A stretch of DNA of 14,730 bases from the NCBI GenBank assembly GCA_947458415.1, contig CANGZG010000049.1:1-14730 (forward strand), written 5' to 3'. Within the stretch, counting starts at the first letter, position 1; each line of letters begins with the position of its first letter. The notes beneath the pieces are model-generated. The model saw only the letters and a list, made by a program, of their open reading frames with translations, had not been told where the DNA came from and ran no database searches. The position numbers and the translations under genes are program-made. The stretch comes from Comamonadaceae bacterium. Its GTDB lineage: Bacteria > Pseudomonadota > Gammaproteobacteria > Burkholderiales > Burkholderiaceae_C. Shown here piece after piece: positions 1-7,355 of the stretch.

Positions 1-743
1 GAGGCATTGCCTGCGGTGACGCTGCCCGCTTTGTCAAACGCAGGACGCAAGCCAGCCAAGGCTTGCGCGTTGGTGTGGAGGTTGATGTATTCGTCTTGCG
101 CAAACGGCAACGGGTCGCCTTTTTTCTGCGGCAGCAACACAGGCAAAATTTCGTCTTTGAATTTACCAGCGGCTTGCGCCGCGGCCGCTTTTTGCTGAGA
201 GGCCAATGCGAGCGCGTCTTGCATGTCGCGGCTGATGCCATGCTGTTTGGCGACGTTCTCGGCGGTGATGCCCATGTGGTACTGGTTATAAACATCCCAC
301 AGCCCATCCACAATCATGCTGTCAATCATTTTCCAGTCACCCATGCGCTGACCATCGCGAGAATGGTTGAGCACATGGGGCGCGGCACTCATGTTCTCTT
401 GCCCACCCGCGATCACGATCTCGCTGTCGCCACTGGCCACGGCTTGCGCAGCCAACATGACGGCTTTGAGCCCGGAACCACACACCGCATTGATGGTCAG
501 TCCAGGAATTTCTTTTGGCAGCCCGGCTTTCATCAACGCTTGCCGGGCCGGGTTTTGGCCTGCACCAGCCGCAAGCACCTGACCCATGATGACCTCGCCC
601 ACCAAGTCCGCGTCAATGCCTGCGCGCGATACCACCTCTTTGATGGCCAGCGCGCCCAGCTCGGTGGCGCTGACCTTGGCCAAACTGCCGCCGAACTTTC
701 CCACGGCAGTGCGGGCAGCTGAAACGATGACGATGTCTTGCAT
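1..743 (-). CDS. Acetyl-CoA C-acetyltransferase (thiolase), 3' part beyond window
   Basis: Thiolases condense two acetyl-CoA to acetoacetyl-CoA, or cleave beta-ketoacyl-CoA in the reverse direction, in the cytoplasm. The minus-strand frame is open from an ATG at 743-741 to the window edge, giving 247 residues of a family usually about 390 long. The N-terminus reads MQDIVIVSAARTAVGKFGG, typical of thiolases. The nucleophilic cysteine is Cys88, in NAVCGSGLKAV (codon at 482-480). GGQENMS and the late GSVTAGNA segment also match; the cut falls just before the expected serine of the TAGNAS motif. QYHMG with a methionine is typical of the biosynthetic (PhaA/AtoB-like) branch. AGGAG at 755-751, seven bases upstream, fixes the start. 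The gene diverges from the amidohydrolase at 928. Degradative or PHB-related use cannot be decided from the sequence. Confidence 0.95.
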   Translation of the reverse strand, partial: MQDIVIVSAARTAVGKFGGSLAKVSATELGALAIKEVVSRAGIDADLVGEVIMGQVLAAGAGQNPARQALMKAGLPKEIPGLTINAVCGSGLKAVMLAAQAVASGDSEIVIAGGQENMSAAPHVLNHSRDGQRMGDWKMIDSMIVDGLWDVYNQYHMGITAENVAKQHGISRDMQDALALASQQKAAAAQAAGKFKDEILPVLLPQKKGDPLPFAQDEYINLHTNAQALAGLRPAFDKAGSVTAGNA

Positions 744-750
744 GGGAGGT

Positions 751-755
751 CTCCT
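751..755 (-). promoter_or_regulatory. Ribosome binding site of the thiolase
   Basis: AGGAG on the minus strand lies seven bases upstream of the ATG at 743. It is a near-consensus Shine-Dalgarno site and decides the thiolase start. Confidence 0.8.
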
Positions 756-783
756 GAGTGTGTGAATGGATTGTCCAATGTCA

Positions 784-802
784 ACACATCTGCCTGATAT
801 GT
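784..802. promoter_or_regulatory. Operator-like inverted repeat in divergent intergenic region
   Basis: ACACATC, a five-base spacer TGCCT, and GATATGT form an inverted repeat with 6 of 7 positions complementary. It is the clearest dyad in the 184-base gap between the thiolase (start 743) and the amidohydrolase (start 928). The spacing would suit a dimeric regulator such as a GntR, TetR or MarR family protein, but no regulator gene is visible in the window. The rest of the gap (744-783 and 803-927) holds the thiolase ribosome binding site and a weak promoter-like element, and no gene. Confidence 0.35.
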
Positions 803-861
803 AACTTACCGTTCTGGGGGCTCGCCAGGCTCTCGAATGCACTGTGGCTTGCGTGGTAGTT

Positions 862-870
862 TGCTATACA
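862..870 (+). promoter_or_regulatory. Possible extended -10 promoter element of the amidohydrolase gene
   Basis: TG followed by one base and TATACA (865-870) resembles an extended sigma-70 -10 element, about 58 bases before the ATG at 928. No good -35 hexamer lies 16-18 bases upstream (842-847 is CTGTGG), so the call depends on the TGn extension alone. Confidence 0.25.
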
Positions 871-927
871 CCTGCGAGCGCCTCGCAAAGCTATGATGGG
901 TTTGGACCATGTACGATATTTCTCCTT

Positions 928-2625
928 ATGAATTCCCTCTCCCACGCAGACCTGTTGATTCGCCAAGCCTTGGTATTTGATGGCAGCGGCCATGACCCCG
1001 TCGTGCAAGACGTGGCGGTCAAGCAAGACCGCATCGTTGCCGTGGGCCAGCACCTGTCGCTGAGTGCCACAGAGGAGATTGACGCCACTGGCCTGGCATT
1101 GATGCCCGGCATCATCGATTCGCACACACACTTTGACGCGCAAATCACCTGGGACGCCTACGTCAGGCCCTCACCCGCCATGGGGGTCACCACCGCCATC
1201 ATCGGCAACTGCGGCTTCACCATCGCACCGTGTCGCCCGGCCGACCGGGGCTTGACCATGCGCCATTTGACGCAGGTCGAAGGCATGTCGTTGGAGGTGC
1301 TCGAGCAAGGCATCGATTGGGGCTTTGAAACATTCCCCGAGTACTTGGCCATGCTCAAGCGCAAAGGCTGCGCCATCAATGTCGCAGCCTACATCGGCCA
1401 CTCGTCTGTGCGCACCTGGGTCATGGGCGACCAAGCCAATCAGCGCGCGGCCACTGACGCAGAAATTCAAGCCATGGCCGACATCGTTCGCGATGCCATG
1501 GCCGCTGGCGCGGTGGGGTTTGCCACCAGCACCAGCCCTGCGCACAACGGTGAAGGCGGCTTGCCGATGCCCTCGCGCTTGGCAAGTGACGAAGAAATGA
1601 TGCAACTGACCCAGGCCATGGGCAGCCAAGGCGGTGGCGTTTACATGGTCACCAAAGGTGGACAAATGCCCATGGCTTTTTTGAAGTCGTTGTCGCAAGC
1701 CAGTGGCAGACCGGTCATGGTGGCTGCGCTCTTGCACAACAGCACCAATCCACAAGCGGTGTTCAACGATTTGCAAGCCATCAGCGATGCCAATGCCGAG
1801 CAAATTCCTTTGATCGGTCAAGTCTCGTGCTGTCCGTTGACCATGGATTTCACCTTTGCGTCTGCTTATCCCGTCGAGGGCTTGGCCAGTTGGAAGCCCG
1901 CCATGGGGTTGACCCATGATGCGCTCAAAACCTGTTTGCGTGACCCTGCGTTCAGGCAATCCGTCAAGCATGAGCTCAACCAAACCTCCACGTTTCGTTT
2001 GTTCAACAACGAATGGGACAAAGTACATGTGGTGCAGACGTTTTTGGCTGCACACCAAGCCCATGAACAACACAGTGTGGCTGAACTCGCGCAACAACAC
2101 GGTGTGGACCCCTTGGATTTTGCGTTGGACTTGGCGTTGGCTGAAGATTTGCAAACCGTGTTCACCGCGCAATTGCTCAACAGCGATGCACAAGCGGTGG
2201 CGCGTTTGCTCACGCACCCGCACAGCTTGGTATCGCTGAGTGATGCGGGTGCGCATTTGACCTTCTTCAACGATGCGGGTTTTGGTCTGCATTTATTGGG
2301 GCATTGGGCCAGAGACCTGGGGGTGATGTCGATGTCCCAAGCCGTGCACAAACTCACAGCGCAACCGGCGCGCATCCTCGGTTTGAAACAGCGCGGATGG
2401 ATTCGCGAAAACTTCGCAGCTGATCTGTTGTTGTTTGACCCGAAAACCGTGGGACGCGGACCCAAACACCGCGTGTTTGACCTGCCGGGTGGCGCGCCCC
2501 GCTTGAACACCAACGCGTGTGGCGTTCACGCGGTTTGGGTGAATGGCCATTTGGTCGCCGATCAGCAAGGCTTACGCGAGCACACCGAACTCGCTGGTGA
2601 ATTGCTGACCGAGTTCGACAGCTAA
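928..2625 (+). CDS. N-acyl-D-amino-acid deacylase-type amidohydrolase
   Basis: Relatives are metal-dependent hydrolases that remove an acyl group from N-acyl (often D-) amino acids or related amides; the true substrate here is unknown. The product is 565 residues from ATG 928. The frame is open from 844, but the family N-terminus (ADLLIRQALVFDGSG) fits the later start, although no good Shine-Dalgarno site precedes it. Visible motifs are the HxH metal site His66/His68 in DSHTHFD, Cys95 in IGNCGFTIAP (the bridging cysteine of D-aminoacylases), His270 in AALLH, and Asp439 in SLSDAGAHL, followed by the C-terminal ADLLLFDP and FDLPGGAPR stretches. Odd point: the segment that normally carries a zinc-binding His in an HxRxE context reads VYMVTKGG (residues 238-245). 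No signal peptide is seen, so it is cytoplasmic. The downstream Liv importer probably supplies its substrate. Confidence 0.88.
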   Translation: MNSLSHADLLIRQALVFDGSGHDPVVQDVAVKQDRIVAVGQHLSLSATEEIDATGLALMPGIIDSHTHFDAQITWDAYVRPSPAMGVTTAIIGNCGFTIAPCRPADRGLTMRHLTQVEGMSLEVLEQGIDWGFETFPEYLAMLKRKGCAINVAAYIGHSSVRTWVMGDQANQRAATDAEIQAMADIVRDAMAAGAVGFATSTSPAHNGEGGLPMPSRLASDEEMMQLTQAMGSQGGGVYMVTKGGQMPMAFLKSLSQASGRPVMVAALLHNSTNPQAVFNDLQAISDANAEQIPLIGQVSCCPLTMDFTFASAYPVEGLASWKPAMGLTHDALKTCLRDPAFRQSVKHELNQTSTFRLFNNEWDKVHVVQTFLAAHQAHEQHSVAELAQQHGVDPLDFALDLALAEDLQTVFTAQLLNSDAQAVARLLTHPHSLVSLSDAGAHLTFFNDAGFGLHLLGHWARDLGVMSMSQAVHKLTAQPARILGLKQRGWIRENFAADLLLFDPKTVGRGPKHRVFDLPGGAPRLNTNACGVHAVWVNGHLVADQQGLREHTELAGELLTEFDS

Positions 2626-2655
2626 GCGCAGGCAAGCAGTGTCGTTGGTTGAACA

Positions 2656-2678
2656 TTCGCCGGTCAAAAACCGATGAA
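2656..2678. promoter_or_regulatory. Imperfect inverted repeat upstream of the binding-protein gene, with a TATATA box beside it
   Basis: The arms TTCgcCGGT and ACCGatGAA surround the loop CAAAA; 7 of 9 positions pair. Seven bases on, TATATA (2685-2690) could serve as a -10 hexamer for the binding-protein gene, although no convincing -35 is present. The dyad could be an operator or a small RNA hairpin. It has no T-run directly after it, so it is not a typical intrinsic terminator. The remainder of the 132-base gap 2626-2757 shows nothing else. Confidence 0.25.
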
Positions 2679-2757
2679 ACCCCTTATATATGCAGGTCTT
2701 TTTTTGGCATAGACTGATTGCTGTTCGCCTTTGTGTGCATCAACATTGAGATCCGAC

Positions 2758-4011
2758 ATGTCAAACAACACTTCGTCAAACCGCAGAACCCTTCTCAAAC
2801 TTGGCGCCATCGCCAGTGCAGGTCTGGCCGCACCCTTTGTTTCCCGTGCGCAAAACAAACCGATTCGCATCGGCATGCCCACCATTTTGTCGGGACGCGT
2901 GGCCATGCTGGGCCAGGCTTCGTCCAACGCAGCCATCTTGGAAGTGGACAGGTTCAACGCCGCTGGCGGTTTGAACGGCCGCAAAATTGAATTGGTGATC
3001 CGTGACTCAAAAGGCCAGCCGCAAGAGGCGGCCCGGGTCGCCCGCGAGTTGGTGACCTCCGAGAATTGTGAGATCTTGCTCGACGCCGAAGCATCATCGG
3101 GTGCGTTTGCCGTGCACGAAGTCGGGCGTGACTTGGGCGTGCTGGTCATCCACAGCGTGTCCGAAACCTCCTCGCTCAGCGCCGACCCCAAAGTGCGCTC
3201 TCCTTTGGCCTTCAGGTGTGCCCGTCAAGGCATTCACGATGCGATCGTCGGTGGCGCCTACGCCGCACAAGTGGCCAAAGCCAAAAACCTCAAACGCTGG
3301 ATGACCGTGTCGCCTGACTACGCTTACGGGCGCGACACCACCAATGAATTCATCGAGTACCTGAAATTTTTCAACCCCGCCATCGAAGTCATTGGCGATG
3401 TCTGGCCCAAATTGTTCCAAGCCGACTACACCGAATCTGTCACTCGGCTGCTACAAGGCAAACCGCAAGCGGTTTACTCTGCACTGTGGGGCGGTGACCT
3501 GACGTCTTTCATCGACCAAGCCAGCATTTATGGCTTGTTCAAAGACCGTGAGTTTTTTGCAGTGAACATGGCCGACTATGCGGTGCTGACCGCGGTCAAA
3601 AATGTGCCTGACGGTTTGCATTCAGGCAACCGTTATCTCAAGAGTTTTCCCAACAGCAGCGCCAACACAAACTGGTGTAACGCATACCAAGCCCGTTTCA
3701 AGGACTTGCCGTTGAACTGGGCTTGGCAAAACGCGGCGGCGGTGCAATTCTTGACCGCTGCCATGAAAAAAGCCAACAGCGCGGATGGCAAAAAAATGGC
3801 GGATGCATTGCGCGGCATGACCATCGACTCGCCTTTTGGAAGCAACGGCAAACTCACCATGCGTGCGGATGACAACACCGTGGTTGACTATGCCGTGGGC
3901 TGGGGCGCGCTCGAGCCCAAAGAACCATTCATGGCCAAGCCCAGCCCTGGCAACTGGAAACAGATTGCCGAGTTGGAATTGCAATGGAAAAAGCGCAAGT
4001 CTTTCGCCTAA
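2758..4011 (+). CDS. ABC transporter substrate-binding protein, Liv/Peripla_BP_6 type
   Basis: This is the periplasmic binding protein of a branched-chain amino-acid-type (HAAT family) importer; it captures the solute and docks on the permease pair. The product is 417 residues from ATG 2758, with weak GAG seven bases upstream; ATG 2731 in frame would add nine residues. The N-terminus is an export signal: NRRTLLKLGA (Arg9-Arg10, resembling a twin-arginine motif), a hydrophobic stretch, and probable cleavage near SRA-QNK (around residue 31). The mature part starts PIRIGMPTILSG, typical of the family, and continues with NAAGGLNGRKIELVIRD. Ligands of such proteins include amino acids, urea, amides and aromatic acids, and cannot be read from sequence. 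It heads a transporter operon directly after the amidohydrolase gene. Confidence 0.92.
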   Translation: MSNNTSSNRRTLLKLGAIASAGLAAPFVSRAQNKPIRIGMPTILSGRVAMLGQASSNAAILEVDRFNAAGGLNGRKIELVIRDSKGQPQEAARVARELVTSENCEILLDAEASSGAFAVHEVGRDLGVLVIHSVSETSSLSADPKVRSPLAFRCARQGIHDAIVGGAYAAQVAKAKNLKRWMTVSPDYAYGRDTTNEFIEYLKFFNPAIEVIGDVWPKLFQADYTESVTRLLQGKPQAVYSALWGGDLTSFIDQASIYGLFKDREFFAVNMADYAVLTAVKNVPDGLHSGNRYLKSFPNSSANTNWCNAYQARFKDLPLNWAWQNAAAVQFLTAAMKKANSADGKKMADALRGMTIDSPFGSNGKLTMRADDNTVVDYAVGWGALEPKEPFMAKPSPGNWKQIAELELQWKKRKSFA

Positions 4012-4028
4012 CCTGCCCCCCATAACCG

Positions 4029-4931
4029 ATGGAACTCACTGCGCTGCTTGAATGCTTTGGGTCGATGTCGTGCATCGTCACCCAAAGCAGTACCGGACTC
4101 ATCATCGGTGCATTGTTGTTTTTGGTGGCCGCTGGGCTCACCTTGATTTTTGGTGTGTTGGGTGTGATCAATTTCGCCCACGGCTCTTTTTACATGCTGG
4201 GCGCTTATGTTGCGCTGACGGCTTACCGGCTGACCGACAGTTATGCCTTGGCAGCCTTGGCCGCTGGCTTGGGTGTGGGTTTGTTCGCGTGGGTGTTTGA
4301 ACGTTTGTTCATGCGGCGTGTCTACCAGTCCGATGTGCTTTTGCAATTGCTGGTTTGCTATGCCTTCATTTTGATTTTGGACGATGTTGTGAAGATCGTT
4401 TGGGGCGCTGAATTCCAATCCATGGGCATGCCCGCATCCTTTCAGTTACCGCCATTGTTCATCGGTGGCGGCGTGGTGCCGGTGTTTTATGTTTACTTGA
4501 TGTGCGCGGCTGGGTTGATTGCCCTCTTGTTGTGGTTCACGCTGACCCGAACCCGTGCGGGAAAAATCATTCGGGCCGCCGCCCAAAACCCGGCCATGAC
4601 CTCGGCGCTGGGTCTCAATACCCGATTGATTTATGCCATGGTGTTCAGCTTTGGTGGGCTGCTGGCTGGTTTGGCCGGCGGCCTGGCCGCCCCTGTTCGT
4701 TCCATGTCGCCCGGCATGGGGTTCTCCATCCTGATTGAATCGTTCATCGTGACCGTCATTGGCGGCATGGGCTCGGTCAGTGGCGCATTGTTGGGCGCTT
4801 TGATGATCGGTTTGATCCGCTCATTTGGGTCCATCGGTTTTCCATTGTTTGTCGAAGGCATCATGTTTTTATCCATGGTGCTGATACTGGTGTTCAAACC
4901 CAGCGGTCTGATGGGCAAGGGGCAATCTTGA
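4029..4931 (+). CDS. Branched-chain amino-acid-type ABC transporter permease, LivH-like
   Basis: This inner-membrane permease forms one half of the translocation channel. It is 300 residues long, normal for LivH, and strongly hydrophobic with about eight membrane segments. Signature segments are GLTLIFGVLGVINFAHG (residues 36-52), the cytoplasmic coupling loop TRAGKIIRAAAQNP (175-188), and VIGGMGSVSGALLGA near the C-terminus. It starts 17 bases after the binding-protein stop. No clear Shine-Dalgarno site precedes ATG 4029; ATG 4065 in frame, preceded by GGG, is an alternative that would remove 12 residues. The stop overlaps the start of the next permease in a TTGA arrangement, which indicates translational coupling. 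Confidence 0.92.
   Translation: MELTALLECFGSMSCIVTQSSTGLIIGALLFLVAAGLTLIFGVLGVINFAHGSFYMLGAYVALTAYRLTDSYALAALAAGLGVGLFAWVFERLFMRRVYQSDVLLQLLVCYAFILILDDVVKIVWGAEFQSMGMPASFQLPPLFIGGGVVPVFYVYLMCAAGLIALLLWFTLTRTRAGKIIRAAAQNPAMTSALGLNTRLIYAMVFSFGGLLAGLAGGLAAPVRSMSPGMGFSILIESFIVTVIGGMGSVSGALLGALMIGLIRSFGSIGFPLFVEGIMFLSMVLILVFKPSGLMGKGQS
4917..4922 (+). promoter_or_regulatory. Ribosome binding site supporting a TTG start
   Basis: AAGGGG lies five bases before the TTG at 4928. It supports this non-ATG start for the LivM-like permease; no ATG or GTG occurs in frame in the first codons downstream. Confidence 0.65.
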
Positions 4932-5896
4932 GAGGTCTGCGTGATTGGCAAAAGGACAGCGCATGGGCCGTGCTTGGCCTGCTGTTGTTGCTTGCTTTGC
5001 CTTGGTTTTCACCGTCGCGGGTGGTCACCGACTTCATCATCCGTTTGTGTGCCATGGGCTTGCTGGCCACCTCATTGAACATGCTGGTGGGTTATGGCGG
5101 CATGGTGTCGTTTGGACACGCCATGTTTTTTGGCAGTGGCGCGTATGTGTTTTCTTTGATGCTGCAAAAAGCCTCGGTGTCTGTGCCTGTGGCCTTGGTA
5201 ACCACCATGGTGTTTTGCGCGGTGTTGGCTGCGCTGATCGGCGCCATCTGTGTTCGGCTCAAGGGCATTTATTTCTCCTTCCTCACGTTAGCGTTTCAAA
5301 TGCTGCTGCACAGCGTGATCATCACCTGGACCAGCATGACCGGCGGCGACCAAGGTTTGACCGGCGGCATTCCACGGCCAGTGTTCTTGGGCATCGATTT
5401 GGGCCAAGCAGCACATGTGTACGTGTTTTGTTGTGTGCTGGCCGTGGCGGGATTGCTGGCCATGCGTTTGCTGATGCAATCGCCCTTCGGTTACACGCTG
5501 CGCATGTTGCGTGACAACGAAGACAGGGCGGCTTATTTGGGCATTGACGTTTGGCGGGTGCGCTTGTATGCATTCATCTTGGCAGGCGTGTTTGCAGGCT
5601 TGGGCGGCGTCATCATGGCCTTGTTTGTGTCTGGTGCATTTCCTGATTTCGGTTACTGGACCATGTCTGGCGAAGCCGTGTTCATGATCATGATGGGTGG
5701 CATCCATGTGTTCGTGGGCCCACTGTTAGGGGCCGGTTTACTGCAACTGTTCAACGACACCGTCACCCGCTTCACCCAGTACCACGGTCTGGCACTGGGC
5801 GTGGTGATTTTGTTGTTCACCTTGGGTTTTCAACGCGGCATCACCGATGTCTTCATCAACTGGTTCAAGTCTTTCTCTGAGAAAAAGGGCCACTGA
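4928..5896 (+). CDS. Branched-chain amino-acid-type ABC transporter permease, LivM-like
   Basis: This is the second inner-membrane permease of the importer, 322 residues with many hydrophobic segments. The family signature GYGGMVSFGHAMFFGSGAY is at residues 55-73. The coupling loop around GYTLRMLRDNEDRAAYLGID and the segment AGVFAGLGG follow. The start is TTG at 4928, overlapping the LivH stop by four bases and supported by AAGGGG at 4917-4922. It carries no fused ATPase domain, which some LivM proteins have. Its TGA stop shares one base with the ATG of the next gene. Confidence 0.92.
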   Translation: MRGLRDWQKDSAWAVLGLLLLLALPWFSPSRVVTDFIIRLCAMGLLATSLNMLVGYGGMVSFGHAMFFGSGAYVFSLMLQKASVSVPVALVTTMVFCAVLAALIGAICVRLKGIYFSFLTLAFQMLLHSVIITWTSMTGGDQGLTGGIPRPVFLGIDLGQAAHVYVFCCVLAVAGLLAMRLLMQSPFGYTLRMLRDNEDRAAYLGIDVWRVRLYAFILAGVFAGLGGVIMALFVSGAFPDFGYWTMSGEAVFMIMMGGIHVFVGPLLGAGLLQLFNDTVTRFTQYHGLALGVVILLFTLGFQRGITDVFINWFKSFSEKKGH

Positions 5897-6651
5897 TGTT
5901 GCGCATTGAAAACCTCAACAAATCCTTTGGCGGCGTGCACGCGATCGAAAATTTATCGATCAACTTTGCACCGGGTTCACTCAGCGCGGTGATTGGCCCG
6001 AATGGCGCAGGTAAAACCACGTTTTTCAACCTGATTTCCGGCGGCCTTCAACCCGACAACGGCAACATTTGGCTAGAAGGCGAAAACATGGTGGGTTTGT
6101 CGCGCAATGCCATTGTTCACAAAGGCATTGGCCGCGCTTTCCAAGTGGCCAAACTGTTCAAGACGATGACGGTTGAAGAAAGCCTGCGAGCCGCATTGCA
6201 ATCTGCACTCGGCCATGCCAGCCAAATGCACGGCAATTTCCCCTTGCGAGCTACCCGCGACCGTGCCCATGAAGTCATGGCGCAATTGGGGTTGCAGCAC
6301 AAGGCCGACACGGTCAGTGGCAATTTGTCGCACGGCGACCAAAAATTGCTGGACATGGCCTTGGCCTTGGTCATGCGCCCCAAAGTGCTGCTGTTGGATG
6401 AACCGGTGGCCGGCATGGGGCCTGACGAACGCACCCAAATGATGGACACGGTGCAACAACTGTGGCGCCAAGGTGGCCTCACGATTGTGCTGATTGAACA
6501 CGACATGGAATTGGTGTTTCGAAAAGCGCAGCAAATCCACGTGCTGTCCTACGGCAAGTTGCTGGCACAAGGCACAGCCGATGAGATTCGCCAACACCCG
6601 AAAGTGATCGAGGCGTACTTGGGAAAAGCACAGGAGCATGTCGGTGAATGA
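5896..6651 (+). CDS. ABC transporter ATP-binding protein, LivG-like
   Basis: This is one of two cytoplasmic ATPases that power the importer; 251 residues, normal length. It shows Walker A GPNGAGKTT (34-42), Q-loop Gln83 in RAFQVAKLF, ABC signature LSHGDQ (144-149), Walker B VLLLDEP (164-170) and the H-loop histidine His202 in EHDM. DEPVAGM is shared with UrtD-like and some Liv ATPases, so urea or a small amide is one possible class of substrate, though this is weak evidence. AAGGG at 5885-5889, six bases before the ATG, supports the start. The 3' end overlaps the next gene. Confidence 0.95.
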   Translation: MLRIENLNKSFGGVHAIENLSINFAPGSLSAVIGPNGAGKTTFFNLISGGLQPDNGNIWLEGENMVGLSRNAIVHKGIGRAFQVAKLFKTMTVEESLRAALQSALGHASQMHGNFPLRATRDRAHEVMAQLGLQHKADTVSGNLSHGDQKLLDMALALVMRPKVLLLDEPVAGMGPDERTQMMDTVQQLWRQGGLTIVLIEHDMELVFRKAQQIHVLSYGKLLAQGTADEIRQHPKVIEAYLGKAQEHVGE

Positions 6652-7354
6652 GATGCTGCGCGTTCACCAACTCGAGGTGTTGTACGACACCAGTCAGGTG
6701 TTGTTCGGCCTGAATTTGCAATTGCACGCGGGTGAAACATTGGCTTTGCTCGGACGCAATGGTGCAGGCAAAAGCACGACCATGAAAGCGATGGCAGGCA
6801 TGATCGCCTCGCGCAGCGGTGACATTCAGATGCAAGGCCAGTCCATCAAAGGCATGCCCGCACACCTGATTGCACGCGCTGGCTTGGCCTATGTGCCGGA
6901 AGACCGACAAATCTTTTCCGAGTTAAGCGTCGAAGACAACCTGGACATTGCGTTCAAACGCGGCCCCAGCGGCGAAGACCATTGGCCCATCGAGCGGGTC
7001 TATGAAATGCTGCCGCTGCTCAAGCCCTTGCGCAAACGCTTGGGCGGCTTGTTATCGGGGGGTGAGCAACAAATGCTCACCGTCGGTCGCGCATTGATGG
7101 GCAACCCTCGCCTGTTATTGCTGGACGAACCCAGCGAGGGATTGGCACCGATCATGGTGCAAAAAATTGGTGAACTGATTCAATCACTCAAAGCCACCGG
7201 CACCAGCATTGTGTTGGCTGAACAAAACTTGCATTTCTGCTTGGGTTTGGCGGATCGCGCCGTGGTGATTGACAAAGGTCAGGATGTGTTCACCGGCAGT
7301 ATCGAGGCCTTGAATGCTGACGCGCAAATCAAGCAACGTTATTTGTCAGTCTGA
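6638..7354 (+). CDS. ABC transporter ATP-binding protein, LivF-like
   Basis: This is the second ATPase of the importer; 238 residues from ATG 6638. Motifs are Walker A GRNGAGKST (39-47), signature LSGGEQQ (139-145), Walker B LLLLDEPSEGL (159-169), and AEQN at 194-197, where LivF proteins normally have glutamine in place of the H-loop histidine. The start is uncertain. AGGAG at 6632-6636 is only one base from ATG 6638 but seven bases from an in-frame GTG at 6644. ATG 6653 would give the usual family N-terminus MLRVHQLEVLYD. All choices overlap or abut the LivG stop, so translation is coupled. It is the last gene of the operon. Confidence 0.94.
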   Translation: MSVNEMLRVHQLEVLYDTSQVLFGLNLQLHAGETLALLGRNGAGKSTTMKAMAGMIASRSGDIQMQGQSIKGMPAHLIARAGLAYVPEDRQIFSELSVEDNLDIAFKRGPSGEDHWPIERVYEMLPLLKPLRKRLGGLLSGGEQQMLTVGRALMGNPRLLLLDEPSEGLAPIMVQKIGELIQSLKATGTSIVLAEQNLHFCLGLADRAVVIDKGQDVFTGSIEALNADAQIKQRYLSV

Positions 7355-7355
7355 A

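Noticed and set aside
63..722. A 219-codon plus-strand open frame at the left edge.
   Set aside because: It is the antisense shadow of the thiolase, whose motifs, cysteine and ribosome site are clear on the minus strand.
756..784. A perfect TTGACA (784-779) on the minus strand as a -35 box of the thiolase.
   Set aside because: The matching -10 position holds only CACACT, and transcription would start beyond the ribosome binding site at 755-751.
1171..2292. A long open frame (373 codons) on the minus strand opposite the amidohydrolase.
   Set aside because: It lies wholly within a gene with clear family motifs, its translation resembles no known protein, and such antisense frames are common in GC-rich DNA.
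2661..2705. Intrinsic terminator after the amidohydrolase: CGGT/ACCG hairpin and a later run of T (about 2699-2705).
   Set aside because: The stem is only four paired bases and the T-run is 25 bases away from it.
2702..2721. Sigma-54-like promoter (GG at 2706-2707, GC further on at about 2720) upstream of the binding-protein gene.
   Set aside because: The GG and GC elements are 12 bases apart instead of the required 10, so sigma-54 recognition is unlikely.
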